NCBI RefSeq assembly: GCF_015234585.1
Contig: NZ_JADFCM010000001.1
Location: 620,001 to 684,000, forward strand
DNA: 64,000 nucleotides
DNA from: Pseudalkalibacillus hwajinpoensis
Lineage (GTDB): Bacteria > Bacillota > Bacilli > Bacillales > Guptibacillaceae
Reading direction: 5' to 3'
In this document: one piece after another, positions 9,804-18,036 of the stretch
How the letters are laid out: each line of letters begins with the position of its first letter
Numbering within the stretch: the stretch's first letter is position 1
Position numbers and translations under genes: made by a program
Notes under the pieces: generated by a model
Seen by the model: the letters and a program-made list of their open reading frames with translations, nothing else
The model's database searches: none
Told to the model about the DNA's origin: nothing

Positions 9804-10289
9804 CTAGCCGTTTTTCGAACCACAACACCCGCAAAATAAAGCCGTCTCAGGTATTTCTTCCTTGCATGTGGTACATTGAACTGTCGGTACTGGTAGTGGT
9901 GCTTCTGATAATTGAACTCGATTGCCACAGCTGCCGCAAAACGTATCCTCTTCATTAACAGCTGCTCCGCACTCACATACGTCACCACCCGGTTCCTTTC
10001 GCAATTGACTCTCTAAAGCTCTGTTCGCTTGATAGAGTTCTAGATCATATTGAAGTAGGCGCTCAGCTTGTTCATTTAATTCGGGTTGTTGGATCTCCCC
10101 TTTACGGATCAAACGATAGGTGAGTTCGCCAAGCTGACTAATGATTTTTGTTCGGTTTGTGGCAGCATCGCTCGCGTTTTTCTTAAGCTGTGAAACTTCC
10201 TGAGCCGTTTGAAGTTTGTTTTTTCCTTGCTGAAGACCATCTTGAAGTTTTGATAGTCCTCCGCCTATTTTAGTTTGCAAATCTGACAT
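9804..10289 (-). CDS. Coiled-coil zinc-ribbon protein, function unknown
   Basis: Small soluble protein of 161 residues. The first 90 residues are Gln/Lys/Glu-rich and probably helical (LQDGLQQGKNKLQTAQEV). The C-terminus carries two double-Cys zinc ribbons (CECGAAV..CGSCG and CTTCKEE..CGCCG). The annotated start is the ATG at 10289, because AAGGAGG lies seven bases upstream; an ATG at 10295 is too close to it. The product may be an adaptor for the membrane protein encoded 15 bp downstream, since both carry the same type of ribbon (inference). No catalytic motif is visible. Confidence 0.8.
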   Translation of the reverse strand: MSDLQTKIGGGLSKLQDGLQQGKNKLQTAQEVSQLKKNASDAATNRTKIISQLGELTYRLIRKGEIQQPELNEQAERLLQYDLELYQANRALESQLRKEPGGDVCECGAAVNEEDTFCGSCGNRVQLSEAPLPVPTVQCTTCKEEIPETALFCGCCGSKNG

Positions 10290-10485
10290 TATCATTCCTC
10301 CTTATTAAGTAAATAAAGGTTTCTTGTCAGGTTTTTCAGGGAGCTTGTGCTTTTCACGTACTTTTTCATAGTTATGTACAAAGTCCTTAATCATGTTAAA
10401 AAATGTATAGGAAAATAGTAGGGAAAAGTGGTCATAATTAGAAATCTCTCCCATATGATTTGGAATAATGGGTGGAGGTGGGAAG

Positions 10486-11889
10486 ATGAATTGGTGTCGT
10501 CACTGCAATAGGGAAGAGGCCGGTGCATTTTGTGTGAAATGTGGACAAAAGGTAACGAGAACAGCTCCGGCACAGGTAAAGAAAAAAGGGTGGCTGTTAT
10601 GGGGAGCAATCGTTGTAGGAATTATGATCGTACTAATAGGCAGTTTTTTTACATTAAGATGGATATCTTCTCCTGAACGTGCAGTTGATCAATTTCGAGA
10701 GGCCCTGTTGCATGAGGATTATGAAGCGATCGGGAAGGCTATTCCAAAGGTTAATCCTGTCCTTTCACAGAAAGCTGAGATTGAGAGTTTTGTATCGTTA
10801 TTAAAGAATCATCCAGATCAACGGACGCTGTTGCTTCAAGATTTAGAACGACAAGCAAGAGCGATAGAGGACCATACACTCCTGAGTCGAAACGAAGACT
10901 TGCTTGTCCAATTGGAATTAGTAGAGGAAGGCAAAACTTTTTACCTTTTCAATAATTATGTGATTTCACCTGCACCTATTTACGTAGAGGTTCATACACA
11001 ATTCTCTAAAACAGCTCTATTTATCAACGAGGAAGAGAGCGGCACAATTGGAGAAAAGGGGAAGAAAATGGGTCCGTTCCTTCCAGGTGACTATCATTTT
11101 GAAACAAAGTTAGAAAATGAAGGTTATAAGATGCGGGGAGAAGCGGAAGTAGAATTGATTAGACCGGGCAAACATTTAGAAGTGGACCTTCCTGTAAACG
11201 GTGCGTTTCTAACACCTGATTCCAATTATGAGGATGCTCGCTTGTTTATTAATGGGAAAGATACCGGGGAAACGATTAGCAAAACCGGTCAAATAGGTCC
11301 CTACCCAACAGACGGTTCGGTTGTGATGCATGCAGAAAAAAACTTCGAAGCTGGCGTAGTTAAAAGTCCTTCCGTTCAATTTGAAGGTGATGGTGTTTAT
11401 TTCGTTATTGATTATAGTGAACCAGAGCCTGTAGTGATCGAGAAGGAAGTGGCAATCGATGTTCCAGAGAGTGGTCATGATGAGACGAATGCAGTAATAG
11501 CGGCAGTAAACACGTATTTATATGACTGGATAATGGCTTATGAGAATTTAGATACGGGCTACTTTTCAAATCTAACACCTGAGCTAAATTCGTATTTTGA
11601 AGATCGCTTTATTTCAGTGAAAGAAAATAATGCGGCCTTTACGGGAGAAGTGTTAGAAGCAGCTTTTGACCTCGACAGCCTCTACATCGATTCTTCCGGA
11701 AAGAAAGCAGAAATCGACGTTCTCATTACGATGGATTCAGCGAACCATGACCGAAGCGAGAGCAATGTGAAGACAGAGGTAACCTCAAGTGCGTTTCATT
11801 ATAAACTTGTAAAAAGCGGAGGGGAATGGTTGATTGATAGTCGAGAAGAAGTGGATAATATCGACTTAACAAATGCTGTGGTATATTAA
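10486..11889 (+). CDS. TcaA/YvbJ-like zinc-ribbon membrane-anchored protein
   Basis: Membrane-anchored extracytoplasmic protein of the TcaA/YvbJ type. A cytoplasmic zinc ribbon (CRHCNREEAGAFCVKCG) is followed by one transmembrane helix (about residues 36-58) and a long extracellular part with two Ig-like repeats (residues ~150-310) and an NTF2-like C-terminal domain (~325-467). In Staphylococcus TcaA is linked to teicoplanin response and cell-wall homeostasis; the role here is inferred only. The start at 10486 follows GGAGGTGGGAAG; the in-frame ATG at 10468 lies upstream of that site. It is transcribed divergently from the two other zinc-ribbon genes. Confidence 0.8.
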   Translation: MNWCRHCNREEAGAFCVKCGQKVTRTAPAQVKKKGWLLWGAIVVGIMIVLIGSFFTLRWISSPERAVDQFREALLHEDYEAIGKAIPKVNPVLSQKAEIESFVSLLKNHPDQRTLLLQDLERQARAIEDHTLLSRNEDLLVQLELVEEGKTFYLFNNYVISPAPIYVEVHTQFSKTALFINEEESGTIGEKGKKMGPFLPGDYHFETKLENEGYKMRGEAEVELIRPGKHLEVDLPVNGAFLTPDSNYEDARLFINGKDTGETISKTGQIGPYPTDGSVVMHAEKNFEAGVVKSPSVQFEGDGVYFVIDYSEPEPVVIEKEVAIDVPESGHDETNAVIAAVNTYLYDWIMAYENLDTGYFSNLTPELNSYFEDRFISVKENNAAFTGEVLEAAFDLDSLYIDSSGKKAEIDVLITMDSANHDRSESNVKTEVTSSAFHYKLVKSGGEWLIDSREEVDNIDLTNAVVY

Positions 11890-11894
11890 AGTGG

Positions 11895-11938
11895 TATCGC
11901 AGAGGGGGTCAGGCGCGTACATGACCCCCTCTGCGATA
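11895..11938. repeat. Dispersed palindrome, copy 2, embedded in a 17-bp stem
   Basis: The core at 11904-11929 is GGGGGTCAGGCGCGTACATGACCCCC-like (arms GGGGGTCA and TGACCCCC). Flanking bases extend the pairing to TATCGCAGAGGGGGTCA against its complement, 17 bp around a 10-base loop. It lies just after the TcaA-like gene and may end its transcript, although no U-run follows. It has no TGTCCAC companion. Confidence 0.8.
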
Positions 11939-11966
11939 TAAATTACTGATAATTTCAAAAAAACCA

Positions 11967-11996
11967 TTGCAATCATGAATACGTTTACAATATAAT
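11967..11996 (+). promoter_or_regulatory. Sigma-A promoter of the sulfoquinovose operon
   Basis: TTGCAA (11967-11972) and a consensus TATAAT (11991-11996) are separated by 18 bp, about 60 bp upstream of the first gene. The spacer contains a cre box and a palindrome lies just downstream of the expected transcription start. Confidence 0.7.
11976..11989 (+). promoter_or_regulatory. cre box (CcpA catabolite repression)
   Basis: TGAATACGTTTACA matches the cre consensus TGWAANCGNTNWCA at all but one position. It lies between the -35 and -10 elements, a position from which CcpA would block polymerase. Confidence 0.7.
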
Positions 11997-12012
11997 GTTA
12001 TAAAAGGTTATG

Positions 12013-12028
12013 ATGTTTAAATAAACAT
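12013..12028. promoter_or_regulatory. Candidate operator palindrome of the SQ operon
   Basis: ATGTTTAAATAAACAT is a perfect inverted repeat (7-bp arms, 2-bp centre) 17 bp downstream of the -10 element. It is a plausible site for the GntR-type regulator encoded in the operon. A related palindrome with the same TGTTT/AAACA ends occurs at 16641. Confidence 0.5.
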
Positions 12029-12053
12029 TACTACTTATATCGGAGGTTCGGCT

Positions 12054-12719
12054 ATGATTGAAATCGTAAAGGAACGGAATCCACATCTGGATGTGCAGTC
12101 GGTTGACTCGGCAGCTTTTAAGACGTATGGCAAAATTCTTCATGATTTCCCATATGAACAGATGTCGGAGTTAATGAAGGAAACGGTTATTCCTGAACAA
12201 GGAAATCAGTACGTTCCTTCAAAAGAAGAACTTGAGGATGATCGTATCAAAAAGTTCATCGAGAACAGCTACTATGGAGGGATGCCGGTCCAAATTGGGT
12301 ACTGCAACGGGAATAATTCTTCTCTTGGAGGACTTGAGTTTCATAAGGGCAGCGAAATAAACGTGGCAGTGACGGATTTTGTGCTCCTACTAGGCCATAT
12401 GAATGACGTTGTGGATCATACATACGATGTGAAGAACATCCAGGTATTTTATGTTCCAGAGGGGACCGCGATTGAAATGTACCAAACGACGCTTCACCTT
12501 GCTCCTTGTAAAGTAAGTGATGAAGGATTTAAATGTACAGTGATCTTACCTGAAGGCACAAATTTACCATTAGCACAAGCGCAAAGAGGGCACGATCCGC
12601 TTCTATTCATGAAAAATAAATGGCTTCTTGCTCATCGTGAACATGAACGTTTTATGGCACAGGGCGCACACGAAGGAATAGTCGGTGAAAATATAACAGT
12701 TGCTTACAGCAAGCTATAA
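12054..12719 (+). CDS. DUF4867-type protein, first gene of the SQ operon
   Basis: Protein of 221 residues resembling the DUF4867 family, whose function I do not know. It has no signal peptide or membrane segment. The middle (residues ~90-190) looks cupin-like, with many beta-strand stretches and conserved His/Glu-containing patches (GGLEFHKGSEINVAV, VFYVPEGTAIEMYQTTLHLAP). This is the sort of fold used by sugar isomerases, mutarotases or sugar-binding regulators. It is transcribed first, 57 bp downstream of the promoter, with a strong RBS (CGGAGGTTCGGCT), and is followed 14 bp later by the symporter. Its place in the operon implies a role in SQ uptake or anomer/isomer handling (inference). 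Confidence 0.75.
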   Translation: MIEIVKERNPHLDVQSVDSAAFKTYGKILHDFPYEQMSELMKETVIPEQGNQYVPSKEELEDDRIKKFIENSYYGGMPVQIGYCNGNNSSLGGLEFHKGSEINVAVTDFVLLLGHMNDVVDHTYDVKNIQVFYVPEGTAIEMYQTTLHLAPCKVSDEGFKCTVILPEGTNLPLAQAQRGHDPLLFMKNKWLLAHREHERFMAQGAHEGIVGENITVAYSKL

Positions 12720-12733
12720 AGGAGGACAAGCTC

Positions 12734-14515
12734 ATGTCTGGTATTACATTCACATTAGTATCGTGCGTCTTTTTCATGGCACTTGTTGCTTGGGTTTCAT
12801 ACTTAAAAACAAGAAATTCAGTTAATGATTCGGATGGTTACTTTCTCGCAGGTCGTGGGTTAACGGGGGGATTTATTGCAGGATCTCTTTTGCTCACAAA
12901 CTTATCAGCAGAACAGTTAATTGGTTTGAATGGACAGGCCTATAGAACAAATCTTTCCAACATGGCCTGGGAAGTAACGGCGGCTTTTGCAATTGTCATT
13001 ATGGCATTAATTTTGCTGCCGCGCTATCTTGGCGGAGCCTTCTCAACATTACCTGAGTTTTTAAGTAAACGATATGATGAAAGCGTTCGCAGGTATACAG
13101 TTATTCTGTTTATGCTTGGTTATATGTTTGTAACCATTCCATCAGTACTGTATTCAGGAGCGCTTGCTATTCTTCGACTTTTTGATGTACCAGAGCTACT
13201 CGGTATCTCCTTTCAATCCTCTGTCTGGCTCGTGATTTGGGTTATTGGTATTATCGGTGCCATCTATGCGATCTTCGGAGGATTAAAAGCGGTGGCAGTC
13301 TCAGATACTCTGAACGGAATCGGTCTTCTCTTTATTGGATTAATTGTTCCAGTACTAGGTTTTATAGCACTTGGAAATGGCGACATGTTAGATGGGATAA
13401 AAACTATTACGACGGAAAACCCTGAGAAGTTAAATGCAATTGGCTCAAGTACGGATTCTGTTCCGTTTTCAACGATTTTTACCGGTATGATTTTTATGAA
13501 TATGTTCTACTGGGGAACGAACCAGTACGTGATTCAACGAACGCTTGGGGCGAAGAACCTTGCTGAAGGACAAAAAGGGGTTCTTTTATCAGGATTCTAT
13601 AAATTAACTGTTCCGTTTATAATGATGATTCCAGGTGTTATTGCCTTTCACCTTTATGGCAGTTCAATGGATCCTGTTGATCTAGCTTATCCAACGGTTG
13701 TATCAAATTTGCTACCTACATTTATGTCTGGACTCTTTCTAGCTGTGCTTCTTGGTGCTGTGTTCTCAAGTTTTAACTCTCTATTAAATAGTGCGGCTAC
13801 GATGTTTGCGCTTGATGTATACAAAGCAGGTATTAATAAAAACGCAACAGATCGACAACTAATTAATGTCAGTAAGTATTTTGGAAGCGTTCTCGCACTT
13901 GTCTCTTTTTTCATTGCGCCAATGCTGATGAACGCACCTGATGGATTATGGGATTTGATTCGCCGCTTTACAGGCTTCTTTAACATCCCGATTATTGCCA
14001 TTGTTCTTGTTGGGATTGTTTCGAAACGCATCCCTGCACTTGGAGCAAAAATCGCGATTATTTTCCACGTGATTACGTACTACATGCTTGTGTGGGGATT
14101 AAACCAGCTGTTTAACATAGAAATAACGATGAACTTTATTCATATTTCAGCCATCCTTTTCCTTATTGAGGTTACGATCATGATGGTCGTTGGGCGCATT
14201 CGTCCTCTTCCTGAAGCGTATGAGTTCCGAGCGAATCCAAAGGTGGACATGGTGCCGTGGAAGTTTACGATTCCAGTATCTGTTGTTCTCATTAGCCTTG
14301 TCGTGATGGTCTACATCCTCTTCTCACCAATTGGATTTGCCTACGCAGGTGGAATGGTTTCTGGATGGTTCTGGCCAGCGATCTTAGGAACGGCTGTCGT
14401 TGGAGGAATTTGTTACCTTCTTGCCCTTAAATCATGGAATAAAAAATACTCTGGATTTGTTACAAGGAAGCATGAAGAAGCAGTTAACGCTGAAAAGAAA
14501 TTTAGAAGCGCATAA
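12734..14515 (+). CDS. Sodium/solute symporter (SSS), probable sulfoquinovose importer
   Basis: SSS-family (SGLT-like) membrane transporter of 593 residues with about 14 membrane helices. Family features include the N-terminal DGYFLAGRGLTGGFIAGSLLLTNLSAEQLIG and the later GAVFSSFNSLLNSAATMFALDVY stretch near the second Na+ site. Other SSS proteins move sugars, so import of SQ or its glycosides (for example sulfoquinovosyl glycerol) with Na+ is inferred from its position directly before the sulfoquinovosidase gene. GGAGGACAAGCTC precedes the ATG. A Na+-coupled importer fits a halotolerant host. Confidence 0.85.
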   Translation: MSGITFTLVSCVFFMALVAWVSYLKTRNSVNDSDGYFLAGRGLTGGFIAGSLLLTNLSAEQLIGLNGQAYRTNLSNMAWEVTAAFAIVIMALILLPRYLGGAFSTLPEFLSKRYDESVRRYTVILFMLGYMFVTIPSVLYSGALAILRLFDVPELLGISFQSSVWLVIWVIGIIGAIYAIFGGLKAVAVSDTLNGIGLLFIGLIVPVLGFIALGNGDMLDGIKTITTENPEKLNAIGSSTDSVPFSTIFTGMIFMNMFYWGTNQYVIQRTLGAKNLAEGQKGVLLSGFYKLTVPFIMMIPGVIAFHLYGSSMDPVDLAYPTVVSNLLPTFMSGLFLAVLLGAVFSSFNSLLNSAATMFALDVYKAGINKNATDRQLINVSKYFGSVLALVSFFIAPMLMNAPDGLWDLIRRFTGFFNIPIIAIVLVGIVSKRIPALGAKIAIIFHVITYYMLVWGLNQLFNIEITMNFIHISAILFLIEVTIMMVVGRIRPLPEAYEFRANPKVDMVPWKFTIPVSVVLISLVVMVYILFSPIGFAYAGGMVSGWFWPAILGTAVVGGICYLLALKSWNKKYSGFVTRKHEEAVNAEKKFRSA

Positions 14516-14539
14516 ACGATAAATATGTAGGGGGAAATC

Positions 14540-16585
14540 ATGTTAAATACAAAAACGATCAAACCGAGTTTTGAAGTGAAGCAAAATGGAGAAGAATTTG
14601 ACATTCATCTGGACGGTCGCTTACTGTTTCGTCATTCACCAGCCCAACCATTTATTTTCGTTGGTAGCGGTGAAGAAACGATTGATATGTACAGAGGTAA
14701 TTTTAAAATAAAAGATTATGTTGTGGAACGAGTAGCTCTTCGCTATGCAACGGTACGGTATGAAGGAGAGACTTGTCGCATCGGATTTCGCCACTTCTCT
14801 CACGATCACGAGCTGTTAACAATGGTATTAAAGCAAGACAAAGAAGGTCTGCGCGTATCGTTTGAGCTCGTAGATCCTCTGTTTAATCGTTTCTGGTTAC
14901 GGGTTGCCGCTGATGCCGATGAGAAAATTTATGGGTGTGGGGAACAGCTTTCCTATTTCAATTTAAGAGGAAAGAACTTCCCACTCTGGACGTCTGAACC
15001 CGGTGTAGGACGGAATAAATCGACTTATACCACCTGGCAAGCCGACGTGAAAGATCAAGCTGGTGGCGACTATTACAATACGAATTATCCGCAACCAACC
15101 TATGTATCTACGAATAAATATTATTGCCATGTAGAGACAACAGCTTTTGCAGACTTTGATTTTCAAAGAGACGATTTTCATGAGCTGCATATCTGGGAAG
15201 CGCCAGCCTCGATTCTTTTTGAAACGGGACAAACATATAAGGATCTCGTTGAAAAACTAACTTCTCGTCTCGGTAGACAGCCCGAGCTGCCCGAGTGGAC
15301 GTATAATGGCATCTGGCTCGGAATGCAAGGAGGAACAGAACGAGTACAAAATAAGCTTGATCGCGCTATTGGTAAAGGGATGAAAATCGGTGCTGTTTGG
15401 TGTCAGGACTGGCAGGGAAAGCGTGTGACGTCATTCGGTAAGCGGTTGATGTGGAATTGGAAATGGAATCCGGAAGAGTACCCGGAGCTTGACCAAAAAG
15501 TGAAAGAATGGAAGCAAAAAGGGATTCGTTTTATGGGGTATATTAACCCCTATGTCGCTGTGGAAGGTGATCTTTACCGTGAAGCTTATGACAACGGCTA
15601 TCTTGCTACAGCGTTAGATGGCGGTGATTATATCGTTGACTTTGGTGAGTTTTATTGCGGGGTGGTTGACTTTACAAACGAAGCAGCATGTGAATGGTAC
15701 GAAGATGTCATTCAAAAGAACATGATTGATTTTGGTATGGACGGGTGGATGGCCGATTTTGGTGAGTACTTGCCGACTGATCTGAGACTTCACAATGGTG
15801 AATCTGCTACAAAAATGCACAATGCGTGGCCAGTGATGTGGGCAAAAGTGAATCATAATGCTGTAAAGAAAGCTGGACGATGGGGCGATGTTGTTTACTT
15901 TATGCGCGCAGGATACTCAGGAAGTCAGGGGTATTGTCCACTTCTATGGGCTGGTGATCAAAGTGTCGATTGGAGCCTTGACGATGGTCTTGCATCTGTT
16001 ATTCCAGCCGCCTTATCTGCTGGAATGAGCGGGAATGGCGTTCACCATAGTGATATCGGCGGATATACAAGTCTTCATGGGAACAAGCGGAACAAAGAAC
16101 TGTTGCTTCGCTGGGTTGATATGGCGGCATTCACTCCCGTCATGCGAACGCACGAAGGCAACCGTCCTGATGATTGCTTCCAGTTTGATCAAGACGAAGA
16201 GACGCTTGAGCATTTTGTGAAAATGACGAACGTTTATACAGCACTTAAGCCTTATCTTAAAGAGCTAAGCAAAGAAAATGCTGAAAAAGGAATTCCGGTG
16301 CAACGTCCATTGTTTATGGAATATGAGAATGATCTAGCCTCTTATGACATTCAATATCAATATATGCTTGGATCAGATATGGTTGTCGCCCCGGTTTATG
16401 AAGAAGGAAAAGAAAACTGGTCCGTGTACTTACCTGAAGATGAATGGATTCATTTATGGAGTGGCAAAGAGATGGGTGGAGGACAAGTTGAAGTAAAGGC
16501 TCCAATCGGAGAAACTCCTGTTTTCTATCGGAAGGGTTCTTCTTATGCAGAGGTATTCCAAAAAGCAGCCCTTGAGTTAAAATAA
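14540..16585 (+). CDS. yihQ: Sulfoquinovosidase, GH31 (YihQ type)
   Basis: Hydrolyses alpha-sulfoquinovosides such as sulfoquinovosyl glycerol to free SQ, the entry step of sulfolipid breakdown. It is close to Escherichia coli YihQ over its whole length (681 residues). Every residue I recall as functional in YihQ is found one position later here: Gln289 (CQDW), Arg302 and Trp305 (GKRLMWNWKWN), Tyr509 (DIGGYT) for sulfonate recognition, the nucleophile Asp406 (WMADFGEY) and the acid/base Asp473 (WAGDQSVDW). Ordinary GH31 alpha-glucosidases lack this Arg/Trp/Tyr set. No signal peptide is visible, so it acts in the cytoplasm on imported glycoside. Confidence 0.95.
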   Translation: MLNTKTIKPSFEVKQNGEEFDIHLDGRLLFRHSPAQPFIFVGSGEETIDMYRGNFKIKDYVVERVALRYATVRYEGETCRIGFRHFSHDHELLTMVLKQDKEGLRVSFELVDPLFNRFWLRVAADADEKIYGCGEQLSYFNLRGKNFPLWTSEPGVGRNKSTYTTWQADVKDQAGGDYYNTNYPQPTYVSTNKYYCHVETTAFADFDFQRDDFHELHIWEAPASILFETGQTYKDLVEKLTSRLGRQPELPEWTYNGIWLGMQGGTERVQNKLDRAIGKGMKIGAVWCQDWQGKRVTSFGKRLMWNWKWNPEEYPELDQKVKEWKQKGIRFMGYINPYVAVEGDLYREAYDNGYLATALDGGDYIVDFGEFYCGVVDFTNEAACEWYEDVIQKNMIDFGMDGWMADFGEYLPTDLRLHNGESATKMHNAWPVMWAKVNHNAVKKAGRWGDVVYFMRAGYSGSQGYCPLLWAGDQSVDWSLDDGLASVIPAALSAGMSGNGVHHSDIGGYTSLHGNKRNKELLLRWVDMAAFTPVMRTHEGNRPDDCFQFDQDEETLEHFVKMTNVYTALKPYLKELSKENAEKGIPVQRPLFMEYENDLASYDIQYQYMLGSDMVVAPVYEEGKENWSVYLPEDEWIHLWSGKEMGGGQVEVKAPIGETPVFYRKGSSYAEVFQKAALELK

Positions 16586-16640
16586 GAAAGTAAATATAAA
16601 GGTTACTACCTATTTTAAAACATAATAATGTATGATATAG

Positions 16641-16655
16641 TGTTTGTAACAAACA
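16641..16655. promoter_or_regulatory. Candidate internal operator before the SQ isomerase gene
   Basis: TGTTTGTAACAAACA is a perfect inverted repeat (6-bp arms, 3-bp centre) directly upstream of the isomerase ribosome binding site. Its ends resemble the palindrome at 12013. TATGATATAG just upstream could be a -10 region, but no good -35 is visible. It may be a second control point inside the operon. Confidence 0.4.
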
Positions 16656-16666
16656 GAGGAGAAAGG

Positions 16667-18022
16667 TTGTGTCCAATCGTGCCAAAAACAAGCATTCTAT
16701 ATGTACCAATTGGTAGAAAAACGTTTGATCTTGAAGCGGGGGAACTACAGAGAAAGAAAAGTTCAGAATTTCTTCATAGCGTGACGGCAAATGTGATTGA
16801 GCCTGAGGAGATCATCACATCACCTGAAGATCTAGAAGCATTTCTTGAAAACGTTAACAGCGAAGACATTGTTGCTAGTATTTATCAAAGCGTCACGTTT
16901 GCGGACGGTGAATTCATTGAGGCCCTCATTAAAAGAGTGGAAGCGCCAGTGATCGTCTGGTCCGTTCGTGAACCAAGTGTTGGCGGGAGACTTCGCTTAA
17001 ACTCCTTAACCGGCGGCAACAGCACAAGTCATGTGCTTCGATGTGCGAATCATCCATTTAGCTTTGTATTTGGGAATGGCGATGAAGCGCAGGTGCAAAA
17101 GAGAATCAAGATTCAGCTAAAGGTTCAAAAGGTGATTGAAGATCTCAAAGGTCTCACCATTGGTGTGATCGGGGAGCATCCTCCAGGCTTTTTCTTCTCA
17201 GGAACGGATGAAGAAGCCTTGCAGAAACAGCTTGGTGTGACAGTGAAAAACTTTGATTTAAACAAAGCGTTTGAGGAATGTGTGAAGCTCCCTCAGGAAA
17301 GATGGGAAGGCGCGATTGAACGAGCGGAGCAGCAGGTGATTGGCCTAAATCGTAACGAAGAAACCGTTCAGCGATTTGCTCAGTTTACAACGTATGTGCA
17401 GGAGCAAATTGATGCAGAAGACGTTTCGGCGCTTGCAGTACGTTGTTGGCCGGACTTTTTCAATGAACTTGGCGCTGCAGCATGCTCAACTCTTTCTCAA
17501 TTTACAGAAGACGGTGTGGTTTCATCGTGTGAATCGGATATTCATGGTTCGGTTTCGATGTTTATTCTTCAGCAGCTAACAGGAAGCGCCCCATACCTAG
17601 GTGATATGGTTCACGTGAACGAGGCGAGCAATTCAGTTGTGTTCTGGCATTGCGGCGCAGGCGCGTATTCACTTGCACACCCCGATCAAGGCGCTCGACC
17701 TGGTGTTCATCCAAACCGTAAGCTCGGCTTTACGATGGAATTCGGTTTAAAGCCAGGTCGCGTAACGATGTTCCGAGTTGGTTATACGCCAGAAGGTTAT
17801 CGCTTGTTGGTTATGAGGGGGAACGCATTGGATACGCCGCAGCGCTTCAATGGTACGTCTGTCGAAGTGGAACTGGAAACAGAAATCAATGATACGCTAT
17901 ACGGCTTAATGGAAGAAGGCTTCGAACCACATTACGCCATTATTTATGATGATGTTGCGGATGAGCTTGTTGAACTTGGTAAGCAGCTTGGGCTTGAGAC
18001 GACGATCTATACGAAGAACTGA
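16667..18022 (+). CDS. Sulfoquinovose isomerase, L-fucose isomerase-like family
   Basis: Predicted to convert SQ to 6-deoxy-6-sulfofructose. The protein belongs to the FucI/AraA-like isomerases; metal-binding candidates include Glu in SSCESDIHGSVSMFI and Asp/His in NSVVFWHCGAGAY and ARPGVHPNRK. SQ isomerases of this fold, unrelated to the AGE-family YihS of E. coli, are known from Firmicutes sulfoglycolysis. The frame is open back to an ATG at 16628, but that region holds a palindrome and the ribosome binding site AGAGGAG (16655-16661). The real start is probably TTG 16667 or GTG 16679. It follows the sulfoquinovosidase by 81 bp and precedes the kinase by 14 bp. Confidence 0.82.
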   Translation: MCPIVPKTSILYVPIGRKTFDLEAGELQRKKSSEFLHSVTANVIEPEEIITSPEDLEAFLENVNSEDIVASIYQSVTFADGEFIEALIKRVEAPVIVWSVREPSVGGRLRLNSLTGGNSTSHVLRCANHPFSFVFGNGDEAQVQKRIKIQLKVQKVIEDLKGLTIGVIGEHPPGFFFSGTDEEALQKQLGVTVKNFDLNKAFEECVKLPQERWEGAIERAEQQVIGLNRNEETVQRFAQFTTYVQEQIDAEDVSALAVRCWPDFFNELGAAACSTLSQFTEDGVVSSCESDIHGSVSMFILQQLTGSAPYLGDMVHVNEASNSVVFWHCGAGAYSLAHPDQGARPGVHPNRKLGFTMEFGLKPGRVTMFRVGYTPEGYRLLVMRGNALDTPQRFNGTSVEVELETEINDTLYGLMEEGFEPHYAIIYDDVADELVELGKQLGLETTIYTKN

Positions 18023-18036
18023 AGGGAGACAGTTGC

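Noticed and set aside
10305..10395. Possible 29-residue peptide upstream of the coiled-coil zinc-ribbon gene
   Set aside because: On careful reading of the minus strand the frame stops after seven codons (ATG ATT AAG GAC TTT TGT ACA TAA), so there is no usable ORF.
16314..16790. 158-residue minus-strand ORF spanning the sulfoquinovosidase end and isomerase start
   Set aside because: Overlaps two real genes on the opposite strand and resembles no protein.
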